From assembly GCA_936450465.1 (NCBI GenBank), contig OW388302.1, positions 14,657,530-14,721,529 on the forward strand: a stretch of DNA of 64,000 nucleotides. The letters are read 5' to 3'. The notes under the pieces were generated by a model that searched no databases, had not been told where the DNA came from, and was given only the letters and a program-made list of their open reading frames with translations. Source of the stretch: Gibbula magus (taxonomy: Eukaryota > Mollusca > Gastropoda > Trochida > Trochidae). Positions within the stretch are counted from its first letter, which is position 1. The number at the start of each line of letters is the position of its first letter. Both the position numbers and the translations under genes were made by a program. Shown piece by piece: positions 10,990-21,671 of the stretch.

Positions 10990-11604
10990 ACACTAACTAT
11001 ACAGTTTGCATAGCATAATGATTAAATTTTTCCCGCTTTCCTATGCATATCAAACTATTAAGAGTCTTTTTCACTCAAGCAAATTACTCATAGCGAAATG
11101 GTCTGAAGTTTGGTCGACCCTCGAAGTGATGTTTCTTGCTTGTCTGTTGAGGTGGAAGTCATGCTTGGTGACAATTCAATCGGTATCGTAATCAAAACGT
11201 AGGTAAAACGTCGGTAGACAAAACCTAGACCCTACATTACATGGGGTAAAGGAGCAAGAGCAGCCATATTGCTGATCTAAATGTCCAATCAACCTTAGGT
11301 CAAAATTTACGCTAAAAATTGTTGACATTCACAAATGAACGTATGTACATATCAACTAAACATTTCTCCACAAAACCACGATGTGTTACCCTATGACAAC
11401 TTTAATAGCTCTTATATATATTTTCCATGAATCTAAAATAAAAAAATTCACTACTAGGAGAACAAGCTGAAAAACTGATTTACCGTGTGATCGTCTTATT
11501 TGGGAAATAAAAATCCTCTATCAGTTACAGTGACGATTGTGTCTATTGTTATTTTTTTTATACATTTTATCGCTATTCATCTTTTGTGACAAGTCATTTT
11601 GTTT

Positions 11605-12200
11605 AGGTATATTGTAGGTTTCAATGTTGTCCATGGTTGATATTTGATTGTTGTGCTTTACAGGCACATCAAAGATGATATAATTCAAATGGATACTACC
11701 AACTTCTTTAAAAGTAACAATGCCGCCGAGATAATAATTCTAGTAATGACAAAACAATTGTGTTGTGTCATGAGAATATTACAAAGAGTGCCAATTGTAG
11801 AGCAAAATACTTGACTAATGCTGTAAAAAGGAGATGACATCAACTCTATGAAATGTATTAAAATGATGTCAAGCACGCAAGACCATAACGTGATCTTATT
11901 TATGAAGATCATAGATACACATTTACAATTTGCTATATTTATAAACAGTCATCCAGCAAAAATGCATATGCCATCAATGATTGACGATGTAAATTAACAA
12001 GGCATTGCTGCTGATTAAGAAAGAAGATCACTGACAAAGCAAGAGTTATGTGGTTATATTCTTGGTCTATACCGTGCAGCCGGCCAATCACTATTCAATG
12101 TATGTTAGAAACAGGTGGTCTTATTTTCCTCGGGTAAACGACCCGGGTTAATAACGTCACTAGTCCGCGTGGGTGATTTCAAACTCTTTAGCTTCATACC
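11605..12200 (+). repeat. Dispersed repeat C, copy 2
   Basis: Partner of 6160-6700 (see there). Its absence from the otherwise homologous flank of gene B shows that it was inserted here or lost there. No clear inverted termini or target duplication found by eye. Confidence 0.7.
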
Positions 12201-12720
12201 ATAGTATAATTTGGGAGTTATTTCTAAAGGTATAATCTAAAATATGTTCACATTTCCCTACGGTAACTAGTCCTGCCAATGAGATAATATTGGAAGGAAC
12301 TGGAATAAACTTGTTATTTCATATTGATTTCTGACAAAGTACGACCATAACAGCATTATAAATTATCTCCCATACAGCATGGCTACCATACAACAATTGA
12401 TTTTCTCTTTTGCATGTTGTTAGTTTCCTTCCTTGACAATGCTGCATACTCGATTTTGATTGGCTGATTTATCCGAAATACTAAACATCAATTGAAATTA
12501 TTTATTCATTACAGAAATCATTGTTTTCATATCATGAATGAATACATACACTGACAACTTAGTACCATCAATGGTTATTGCTTTTTGCTTTTCAATTCGT
12601 TTTCATAAACTGAAAGAGATGAATGTTTCACGTGACGTTCTCTATTGTCTGCAATACAAATTGAATTGATCAAAGAAAGTGATAAATAGTCTTTGGTTAG
12701 TACCACCCGGTTTGTTCATT

Positions 12721-13453
12721 AGGATACCGCCACCTTTGCTATGAAGTAAACATTGAGAATATGGTTTAAATTTAGAAAACCTGATATTATTTTTTTAAAC
12801 TAATCATTTGGATACCATTTACATGGAGTGTTAAGTACGAATACTGACACTTAGACTAAGGCACTTAATGTTTAACAATGCTGAGTTTCAGAGTAATTAC
12901 TGTAAGAAATAAAGGTTAGGTAAAACTACTTAATTTCTTTTTGTTATGACAGGACGTTTTACAACCTGGATTTTGCAACGACAATGAGTTCATGATTAAA
13001 ATCTGATAGAATAGATACACATCTGTGCGACTGAAAGTCAGAAAAAGTTATAAAGACTTAAGGGAGACTAAACTGATCTTTCGAAACTTCCTCCAGTTTC
13101 AAACAACATTATGAAATCAATATAATAGGTCTCTATCTTTCAATCATGCAAGAGCTATACCGTATGAAGACTAATACTGTGGCATAGATCAATATTATAT
13201 GTAAGAAGTCAATAATCGTGTATATCTCATTGAAGCAAACATATTGGTATGAGTCACAGAACAGCAGCCTGTTCAACTAATCTATATATCACTGGTGTGT
13301 GCATCAAAATTCTCTCTGAATTGATCAGGTGGAACACCTTATTGAAAACAACAAGTCAGTCATCAATTTGAAACGTTTCAAATACGTTCCTTTGAAGGGC
13401 TGATTATCTTCTCGTATTCTTAAGTTGCTGCTGATCCCTGGTCTTCTTGAACA
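12721..13453. other. Intergenic sequence, no feature recognised
   Basis: AT-rich. The block around 13090 shares CCAGTTTCAAACAACAT with 29139, which again suggests shared spacer DNA between units. No gene or RNA is seen. Confidence 0.4.
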
Positions 13454-13768
13454 AGGGGCGGGATAACGCAGTGGTTAGCGCGTTCGTCTTCGGATCAAAA
13501 GGTCCGGGGTTCGATTCCCGCGTGGGGTACGGCAACTTTGTCTGCAGTAGAGAACTGTTCTACACGCAGTAAGGTTTGGGTGCAATGCGACACTGAATTG
13601 CAGAGTAGTACCACCCATGGTTCGCTAGTTCCAGCTGTCGCTCGCAGGTTTCACCGCAATGCATAGCCACATGGCGTTTCGGGCTTTCTCCCTGCCGTAA
13701 TACTAGCAGCCGTGATATAAGTGAAATACTCTTAAAAGCCGCATTAAACCCCAACTCACCTCTTCTCG
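13454..13768 (+). mobile_element. tRNA-derived SINE
   Basis: The 5' part (13454-13530) is tRNA-like. It has an A-box-like GATAACGCAGTGGTTAGCGCG and a perfect B box, GGTTCGATTCC (13508-13518), as in RNA polymerase III promoters. The body continues to a conserved tail, GCCGCATTAAACCCCAACTCACC, near 13738-13762. It lacks a proper closing acceptor stem, so it is a SINE rather than a working tRNA gene. A tail of this form is one I associate from memory with abalone-type gastropods. Confidence 0.8.
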
Positions 13769-14324
13769 AACAGCAACTTAGGATGAGAAAACTGACAACT
13801 CTCTTCCTTTCCCTTGTTTAAATGATATAATTAAAGCCATGTCCTGGTTTGTGACACTGTGATGTGCGCATGCGTTCAGTTGAAATACTATATATTAACT
13901 GATTTAAATTGAGATAATACATGTTTAGGCAATCACTTGTAAACAAATTTACTTTATAATCTGATGTTTACCAGTAAAATAAGAGTTTGATTGGTTCGTT
14001 AATAATACTGCTCGTTAATTATTACTGTTCCTTAAAAAGTAACAAAAATTGTTAAATTTAACAGTTTTATATAAAAATGACGAGTCTCAATGGCTGTAGA
14101 TGACTTATATTTCATCAAATCAAAGTAAAAATTAATGAAACAACGACCCAAAATTATAGTTATTTGTTTTTTTCATCGGCCTTCTGTGTCACCTCAAAAT
14201 GTATTCCTTACGAAAAAAGAATTCGAGACAAAAAAACTTTTGGTCTCATTTGCTAGCAAGACAGAATAAAAACATTTTATCACCCAAAACTGTGGAGATA
14301 CAGGAGATATTTCTTGCTTATCTC

Positions 14325-14480
14325 CTAGGAGATATCGTTTTGGCAGTAGATTTTGCACAATGCCCCATCACCATCAACTACATGACATCACACTGCTTTT
14401 ACATCATCGAGTAATGACATCACAATGCTATAACATCATAAACATGATGAGGTCACAATGCTATGACATCACCGTCCTGG
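14325..14480. repeat. Short tandem copies of ATGACATCACAATGCTAT with adjacent palindrome
   Basis: Four or five imperfect units containing TGACATCAC or GGTCACAATGCTATGACATCAC. They sit just after the perfect 16-bp palindrome TATCTCCTAGGAGATA (about 14329-14344). TGACATCA resembles a CRE half-variant, but regulatory use is only a guess. Similar TGTCACAATG copies occur at 60290-60335. Confidence 0.45.
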
Positions 14481-14631
14481 AAGTCAAATGGCAGAGTTGT
14501 GTTCAGAGATGTACACTATTTTCATGGAGAGAGTATTACTGTAAATAATTGCGTTTCAAACGATTTTCTGTTGACAAAAAAGTAATTAGACAGTTTTCAG
14601 TTTTAGGTGTTTTACATGGAAAGTGTTTAAA

Positions 14632-15176
14632 CATGGATAAGTGTCCTACATGGATAAATGTCATACATTGATAAGTGTCCTACATTGATAAGTGTCCTAC
14701 ATTGATAAGTGTATCCATGGATACGTGTTTTACATGGATAAGTGTCCTACATGGATAAGTGTCCTACATGGATAAGTGTCCTACATTGATAAGTGTATCC
14801 ATGGATACGTGTTTTACATGGATAAGTGTCCTACGTGGATAAGTGTCCTACATGGATAAATGTCATACATTGATAAGTGTCTTACATGGATAAGTGTCTA
14901 CATGGATAAGTGTCCTACATGGATAAGTGTCCTACATTGATAAGTGTATCCATGGATACGTGTTTTACATGGATAAGTGTCCTACGTGGATAAGTGTCCT
15001 ACATGGATAAGTGTCCTACGTGGATAAGTGTCCTACGTGCATAAGTGTCCTACATTGATAAGTGTCTTACATTGATAAGTGTCTTTCATTGATAAGTGTC
15101 CTACGTGGATAAGTGTCCTACATGGATAAGTGTCATTGATAAGTGTCTTACATTGATAATGGTTTTACATAGATAA
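14632..15176. repeat. 17-bp minisatellite (GATAAGTGTCCTACATG)
   Basis: About thirty tandem units of 17 bp. Main variants are ACATG/ACATT/ACGTG and CCTAC/CATAC/CTTAC. A compound variant, GTATCCATGGATACGTGTTTTAC, recurs near 14710, 14805 and 14945, which indicates higher-order duplication. The period is not a multiple of three and no long frame results. It lies upstream of gene B. Confidence 0.9.
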
Positions 15177-15229
15177 GTAAGACCCTAAGTTCACAAAGTG
15201 AAGTTTGCGCTTACTAATTATGTAAACTT

Positions 15230-15560
15230 GGTTATTATAGGACAATAATAAACATCCAAGACTAAATTTCTGAAAGGTTTGCCTGTCAAGTAAAATAATT
15301 ACACAAACCCGATTCAACATGGGTTTTTTGTTTAAGAGGGTTTGGCATATACTTCATGAACTAAGTTTTAATGGCGTACACTTCTTACAATATAAACATG
15401 AACCAATTGCTTAATTAGTCGCGACCCGGTAACTGGATACATGAGCTTAGTTCAATGAAAATGTCTTTAAACATTGATTAGTTTATATATGGATCGCAAT
15501 GCTAACACTCATAACGACATACATTCCTTTCTTTTCGCAGCATGTTCCTTGAACTGTGTC
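15230..15560 (+). repeat. Shared 5' spacer module of the gene units (gene B copy)
   Basis: Related to 29590-29880 and, more briefly, to 36050-36120. Shared pieces are TTTGTTTAAGAGGGTT, CATAAACTAASTTTTAATGGC, GAGCTTMGTTCAAT and AACATTGATT. It always lies upstream of an exon 1. It could hold distal regulatory sequence, but the similarity is fully explained by duplication. Confidence 0.65.
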
Positions 15561-16124
15561 TTAGCAAATATTTGTTATAGGCATGTCATAGTTTGATCAA
15601 TAGAAAATGTATGTACTCCTTTTAAAGCAGTTGAGAAGTTATTGTTTTAATGTGCAAACATAATAGCATGATGCCTAATGTTTGGGCTATAAATACTGAC
15701 ATTACTTAGGATTGAGCAAAAATAAGTTTAGAGGGATGTCTAAGGGATTATTGATGAAAAGGTTTGGAGCTAATAAATCTCTGTTTACAGAGGTGTCCTT
15801 TTAGCCTGGTGTCAGTTTCGATGTAGAGTCGGTTTAGAGGAGGTGTTGGCGAAGAGGGAGTAAGAGATAAGAAGGACAGTTTCGGTTAAGAGGTTGAGAC
15901 GGAGAGTCCAAATACAATGAATGTAATGGATATATAGCAGTTTAACAACTAGACATTTACATTGCAAATTTTTGGTATTTTCTGACAAATGAAATTCAAT
16001 ATTTGTTGTTGTAATGACAATCCACTTTTCACTGTGAGGCATAACTCGTGCCACTCTCTACCTCTTGCTTTTTGAAGCGTTGCTGCAATTTATCTGCTAT
16101 TCTTTCAGTGTAACAGAGTGCTGC
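15561..16124. other. Intergenic sequence, no feature recognised
   Basis: AT-rich spacer between the shared upstream module and the 39-bp minisatellite. No gene, RNA or repeat seen. Confidence 0.4.
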
Positions 16125-17325
16125 ACCGGACTTGGTAATTGGCGATCTGTTGTACATAAACGCACCTAACTTGGTAATCGGACATCTCTTGTACAATAAA
16201 GCACATAACTTGGTAATCGGAGATATCTTGTACAATAAAGCACCTAACTTTGTAATCGGAGATCTCTTGCACACCCGACATGGAAATCGGAGATCTCTTG
16301 TACACAAACGCACCTAACTTGGTAATCGGAGATCTCTTGTACATAAACGCACCTATCTTGGTAATCGGAGATCTCTTGTACATAAACGCACCTAACCTGG
16401 TAATCGGACATCTCTTGTACAATAAAGCACGTAACTTGGTAATCGGAGATATCTTGTACAATAAAGCACCTAAATTTGTAATCGGAGATCTCTTGCACAC
16501 CCAACATGGTAATCAGAGATCTCTTGTACACAAACTCACCTAACTTGGTAATCGGAGATCTCTTGTTCATAAACGCACCTATCTTGGTAATCGGAGATCT
16601 CTTGTACATAAACGCACCTAACTTGGTAATCGGAGATCTCTTGTACATAAACGCACCTATCTTGGTAATCGGAGATCTCTTGTACATAAACGCACCTAAC
16701 CTGGTAATCGGACATCTCTTGTACAATAAAGCACGTAACTTGGTAATCGGAGATATCTTGTACAATAAAGCACCTAAATTTGTAATCGGAGATCTCTTGC
16801 ACACCCAACATGGTAATCAGAGATCTCTTGTACACAAACGCACCTAACTTGGTAATTGGAGATCTCTTGTTCATAAACGCACCTATCTTGGTAATCGGAG
16901 ATCTCTTGTACATAAACGCACCTAACTTGGTAATCGGAGATCTCTTGTTCATAAACGCACCTATCTTGGTAATCTGAGATCTCTTGTACATAAACGCACC
17001 TAACTTGGTAATCGGACATCTCTTGTACAATAAAGCACGTAACTTGGTAATCGGAGATATCTTGTACAATAAAGAACCTAAATTTGTAATCGGAGATCTC
17101 TTGCACACCCAACATGGTAATCAGAGATCTCTTGTACATTAACGCACCTATCTTGGTAATCGGAGATCTCTTGTACATAAACGCACCTATCTTGGTAATC
17201 GGAGATCTCTTGTACATAAACGCACCTAACTTGGTAATCGGACATCTCTTGTACAATAAAGCACGTAACTTGGTAATCAGAGATCTCTTGTACATAAACG
17301 CACCTACCTTGGTAAACGGAGCAGC
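16125..17325. repeat. 39-bp minisatellite with 304-bp higher-order repeat
   Basis: About 30 units of 39 bp, built on TTGGTAATCGGAGATCTCTTG followed by TACATAAACGCACCTAAC. A variant containing GCACACCCRACATGG recurs at 16269, 16495, 16799 and 17103. The last two spacings are both exactly 304 bp, so a block of units has been amplified as one. Each unit contains the palindrome GAGATCTC. Because 39 is a multiple of 3, frames of up to 190 codons stay open on both strands (repeats such as VIGDLLYINAPNL and MYKRSPITKLGAF). I regard these as artefacts. Confidence 0.9.
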
Positions 17326-18013
17326 AAGGCTTGAATTAGCCAGTTAGTTTGATGCCATTATGTCAAGTGTACAAATGCCATCTTAACAATACTACAAAAC
17401 AAGTTGTTATGAAACTTCAAAATCACCAAATTGTGAAAATGACAAATTCATTAAATTTGCTTTATGACCAAATCCTGTACTTATTAACTTTAAGGTTCCC
17501 GCTTAAGTAAAGTTGCTAGAGGAAGGTTGAACTCAGAGGAACCCAAATATATTCCACAAACGCTCGTTAGACACCAAGCAAATCACTCAATCGTTAATAA
17601 GATGCTTTTTAACCGGACTTTGTTAAGTCTTCTCAATGGTGTGTGTGACTCGTTTAGTTTAGTCACATGGAACTAATTATGAAGGGAAATCTAACAACAC
17701 GTCTTACAGACATGTTTCCATGATTAGTAATACATTATTTAAGTTTAAATATATAGATTATATTGATATTGTACGAAACGTTGAAACTACATGGAATAAT
17801 TCACTTCTAAGCTGTCGGTTTGCAGTGAACAGACTTATATTCAGTACGATCCAAGGCTGTTTCTTTTATTGAGGCAACTTGCTTGAAGCAAAAAAAAGGG
17901 TTCATCTCACAGCAAAACAAAGTTGACGCCGTTCAGCAATACTTGAAGTCTGCAAGAGCAAGACCCCAAGTCACTACTCCTCACCTGTACACACATATTC
18001 CTTGACCACAGAA
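17326..18013 (+). repeat. 5' flank of gene B, shared with other units
   Basis: Collinear with 24825-25500 and 30460-30870. Shared pieces are GCAAGGCTTRAATTAGCCAG, GACTTTGTTAAGTCTTCTC and GACTCGTTTRGTTTAGTCACATGGAACTAATTA. The last 70 bases before the ATG (CACCTGTACAC...CTAGACCACAG-type sequence) resemble the region before exon 1 of gene C, so it may be 5' UTR. No clear TATA box can be fixed. Confidence 0.6.
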
Positions 18014-18335
18014 ATGAAGAACGTCACCAAATTCTTTATTCTGGTTATTTTCCACGTCTTGGTGATCAGAGAGGTTCTGTTGGAATGTCAACCCATCAAC
18101 GAACAAGTTTTGATCGAGAGTTATGATGGACTCACAGAGGAATTCCTCATCTGGGGTGGTATGGTTAGCTCCAAGATGGACTGCTTCAAGAAATGCTTCT
18201 ATAATTTCCGCTGTATCACTTATCAATATAATGAAGACGGTTATTGTCGGATGTATGCAGCTGATATTGATATGTTGAAGAAATGGAAGACCCAGTCTCG
18301 TGTTGGTTACATGACCTACCAGCTGCCAAGGAGAG
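18014..18335 (+). CDS. Gene B exon 1 of 3: signal peptide + PAN/Apple-like module
   Basis: 322 nt, the same length as exon 1 of gene A, ending at GAG|GTGAGT (phase 1). It encodes residues 1-107. The signal peptide FFILVIFHVLVI ends before C25. C57, C61, C67 and C78 sit at the same positions as in gene A, around KKCFYNFRCITYQY. Closest in sequence to the pseudogene exon at 32867. Joins in frame to exon 2 at 19768 after a 1.43-kb intron. Confidence 0.85.
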
Positions 18336-18405
18336 GTGAGTATTAACAAGATATGGAAAGGGTGGAGGAAGGGGGTGGGGATGGTCAGTATTGATAAAAG
18401 GTGAA

Positions 18406-18437
<32 letters not shown>
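18406..18437 (+). repeat. Poly(G) tract, 32 nt
   Basis: Thirty-two uninterrupted guanines, flanked by G-rich sequence, 70 bases after the gene B donor. The exact length in the genome is uncertain because such tracts are error-prone in sequencing and assembly. Confidence 0.9.
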
Positions 18438-18438
<1 letters not shown>

Positions 18439-19699
18439 GGAGGTGTTTATTGGTGAAGCTGTTATAATGATGTTGACAATTTTAGGGGAGGGAGTGATTT
18501 GAGGTTTTAGAAAAAGGGAATATGCAAAGGAGTGATTATCAAGAAGAGACGAGAGGAGAGAGTTTATTTATTGGGAAGGGAGAGTTGGCTGACAAAGTAT
18601 TTATAGTGGGAAGTAACCAACCTTCAGTGATGCGAAGTGAAGATGCTATTAGATTACTTTAGCAGGGCAGAGGTGTTATTGGATTAGGAAGAAGATTTGT
18701 AGAGTTGTTGGGTTCATGGAGGAGGCGCTTGTGCATGAATTGTATACGTGGATGGCAGGAAGGTGGTGTTATCAGAACTAGGGTTTGGCAGCTGTATTCC
18801 ATTATTGGAAGGGAGGACTTTTGGCTAATTGGTTTGCGCCTATCATCTTTCATTACGCGTACTCATGTATTTTTAATTGCTGAGCATCTCATTTGTGTGT
18901 AGATTCGCGTCTTTTCATTCCGTTTCGCTTATTTACGATGTAAATTCGTTTCTTTAAGTGTGCATTTCGATTCTCTCCGTTGCAATTCGTTTTTTTCTTT
19001 GGTAGGCCTGTGGTTCGTGGAGAGATATGTGTTGTTTGTTAAGGGAGGAGTAGTTTGTGGTTATTGGAATTATTGATCAGATTGTTAAAGAAAAATGTTT
19101 TGAGTTATTGGGTTTCTAGAGGTGATGGAAATACTTGATTGGATAGTTTTGAAGAAGGCTGGTAAGATTATTTTTTTTTTTGAAGGAAAAAGTGATTTTG
19201 ATGAAGTTGAGGAAATAGTCTACAGATCAGAGGTAGCAGGGCGATTCAGATTTTGGAGAAAGTAGTGGGCCGTGGAAGGGGGATAAGGCGTTGTGAGGGT
19301 TATTCGAAAAAAAAATGTCTAAATAAAATAAAAATCGTGTCATCGCATCATTTTTTTCAGCTTGTAAAGACCAGAAACATTTAAAAAATATTTTGTGGGC
19401 CTTATTTGGGGATGAGGCTTGATGGAAACAATTATTTTAGTCAGATGGTGGAGAGAATGGTTTTCATCCGTCCATCTTGGAAAAGAGTACCTGTCTTCCG
19501 AAAACATTTTAGATTTGTTTCTTTTCGTCATATGATATTGACACGTTTCTTCAATTTGCAATGTAATGTTATTTGTTATTTTAAAAACTATCATATTGAA
19601 AAAGATGTTGACACTTTCCATTCTTTTTATCAATCTTTAGTTACTTTTGGCATGTTCAATTATTATTATCAGTTATTAGAATCTTTAAGTATTTGTTAT

Positions 19700-19700
19700 A

Positions 19701-19748
<48 letters not shown>

Positions 19749-19759
19749 ATATATATATT
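19700..19759. repeat. (AT)n microsatellite next to exon 2 of gene B
   Basis: About 58 bases of TA dinucleotides with one interruption (TATATCTATA). They end 8 bases before the AG of the exon 2 acceptor and so replace the usual polypyrimidine tract. Confidence 0.95.
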
Positions 19760-19767
19760 TAATCCAG

Positions 19768-19893
19768 TGGCTTTTGGTAAAGACTGCGTTTCCAATGACG
19801 AATGTTACTTCCCCAACTCAGAGTGCAGACAGTCTACATGTGGCTGCATCATAGGTTACAGCTACAACCTAATAAACAACACCTGCACCAATG
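19768..19893 (+). CDS. Gene B exon 2 of 3: EB-type six-cysteine module
   Basis: 126 nt, phase 1-1, between AATCCAG and G|GTAATA. It encodes AFGKDCVSNDECYFPNSECR and then the conserved QSTCGCIIGY core. All six cysteines are kept with the spacing of gene A. The acceptor has TATATATTTAATCCAG instead of a proper pyrimidine tract, which could weaken its use. Confidence 0.85.
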
Positions 19894-20393
19894 GTAATAT
19901 CACTAAACCAGTTTATTTATCCCTGTTATCAATTTGAAAGTCTCTCTTTCGTGTTTATAATCAGGCTATTGTTGATTTACATATTATTTAATTTCTCGTG
20001 TGACAAATTTAAATTAAGAATTTGGTTCATCCAATCACTTTTAATGGCATAATATTTTCTTATCTTGCTAGAGCGTACAATGCTGGCGTAATATAAACAT
20101 TGGTAACTTAAAATGTGTTTGGCTGGGATGTTTTAGTTTAATAAGTAATATATACTCACTGGTATTCATGTCTAGCTTGAGTAATTATGTTCATGCTGAC
20201 AGAAAACATTAAAATATTGTATTACATTATCTTATAAGACGACTTTCAAATATTGTGGTAATGTAAAAATTCTTTGATGCTAACACTAATTGGGCATATT
20301 TTCATTTTTTAGGCTATATAAGGAACATATTTCCCTCAAATATCTTCATTTGAAGCTACTACCACAATTACTGACCATTTTGTTACATTGCAG

Positions 20394-20650
20394 GATGTAC
20401 AGAATACGGCAATACCTATGCAATCTTTCCCTCCACTGGTCTGTATGGTTCTGACTTGGAATATATTCTTTCTGGTTCTCTCAAAGATTGTAAGAATTCA
20501 TGTTCCAGCATGAGCAACTGCAAATCGTTTGATTATTTACCAAGTGATCCAAAGTGCATTCTGAAGTACAGCGGGGTGTTAGATGACCCTTCTCAATTGG
20601 CAGTGGGACTAACTACAACGATGCATGGAGTCAGAAACTGCAAGAACTAG
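20394..20650 (+). CDS. Gene B exon 3 of 3: C-terminal PAN/Apple-like module
   Basis: 257 nt from acceptor TTGCAG|G to TAG, completing a 234-aa protein. The first 71 bases are identical to gene A and the last 25 codons encode the same residues. Between residues 175 and 209 nine residues differ (for example G175L, D184N, L185S, Q189M, L203K and N208Y) while all cysteines are kept. Intron 2 (19894-20393) is also similar to intron 2 of gene A, so A and B are recent paralogues. Confidence 0.88.
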
Positions 20651-21022
20651 AAATCTGAAAGCTGAAATGAGATAGGACATGTTGAGTGTTAACTTGGGCT
20701 TCACCTTGCTAAACAAAGGTTGAACAACTGCTGCAATGTTGTCATGATTCCTGTCACACTTTCATCGAAATTATTTATTAATGTAAGTTATGAACACCTT
20801 TTAAAGCTCTTTCGCACATAACCCCTCAAAATACGGTACATGGTCTTCAGAAAGACAATGTTTTATATTCTCATGGTTCACAGATAAACACACAACTTGA
20901 TCAGGCCATTAGGCACATGGCATGCAGGTCTAATGTTCAAAAGTGGAATACTAATACAGGAACGGAATAACGTTTTTTCGGTCAATACAAAAATGAGGAT
21001 TCACAATCTGATGAAATATGAT

Positions 21023-21033
21023 AATAAAATAAA
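21023..21033 (+). promoter_or_regulatory. Probable polyadenylation signals of gene B
   Basis: Two overlapping AATAAA hexamers at the same place, relative to the stop, as in gene A (about 370 nt after TAG). Confidence 0.5.
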
Positions 21034-21671
21034 ACACTAACTATACAGTTTGCATAGCATAATGATTAATTTTGTCCTGCTTTCCTATGCATATCAAACT
21101 ATTAAGAGTCTGTTTCACTCAAGCAAGTTACTCATAGAGAAATGGTCTGAAGATTGGTCGACCCTCGAAGTGATGTTACTAGGTTGTCATGCAGAGTTAA
21201 AAGTCATGTTTGATGTGGACATTGTTTGAGATGCTGACACTACAATATTGATCACTTGATATTGTAATTCAAACGTAGGTAAAACGTAAGTAAAAAAATC
21301 TACACCCTACAATACATGTAGTAAAGGAGCAAGAGCAGCCATATTGTCGATCTAAGAGTCCAAAATTTACCAAAATAATAATTGGTGACATTCACAAATG
21401 AACACACATACCTTTCAACTATACATTTCTCCTCAAAACCCGGCTGATTTCGACGATGTGTCACTTCTAGGACAACTTTAATAGCTCTTATATATATTTT
21501 CCATGAATCTTAAATAATAACATCACTACTAAGAGAACAAGCTGAAAAACTGATTTACTGTGTGATTGTCTTATCTGGGAAATAAAAAATACTCTATCAA
21601 TTACAGTGACTATTGTGTTTATTGTTACTCTATTGAGCGTTGACACCTTTATCGCCATTCATATTTTGTGA

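Larger units (their letters stand above)
10646..12720 (+). repeat. 3' flank of gene A, duplicated downstream of gene B
   Basis: Long collinear similarity to 20651-23340, for example ACACACAACTTGATCAGGCC, CTATACAGTTTGCATAGCAT and ATTTCCCTACGKTAACTAG. In this copy the alignment is interrupted by repeat C (11605-12200). In the gene B copy it is interrupted by a palindromic element and a further putative element (21672-22750). It is therefore a segmental duplication that predates those insertions. It contains one copy of the TCAGTTACAGTGACGATT motif (about 11520) that is tandemly amplified at 60580-61310. Confidence 0.8.
18336..19767 (+). repeat. Intron 1 of gene B: decayed G/T-rich minisatellite
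   Basis: For about 1 kb after the donor the + strand is G- and T-rich with few cytosines. It contains many fragments such as GGTTATTGG, TTGAAG, GGAAGG, GGTGGTG and TTGTAGAGTTGTTGGG. These resemble the 33-bp unit at 38466-51080 too loosely to count units. The pure poly(G) tract and the (AT)n tract are listed separately. Confidence 0.55.

Noticed and set aside
13454..13530. Functional tRNA gene
   Set aside because: A and B boxes are present, but the acceptor stem does not close and the sequence runs into a SINE body and tail.
16244..16804. Repeat proteins with VIGDLLYINAPNL (+) or MYKRSPITKLGAF (-)
   Set aside because: Open frames on both strands of the 39-bp array. The period alone explains them.
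16125..17325. CRISPR-like array
   Set aside because: Units are contiguous 39-mers with no unique spacers, and the sequence is animal.
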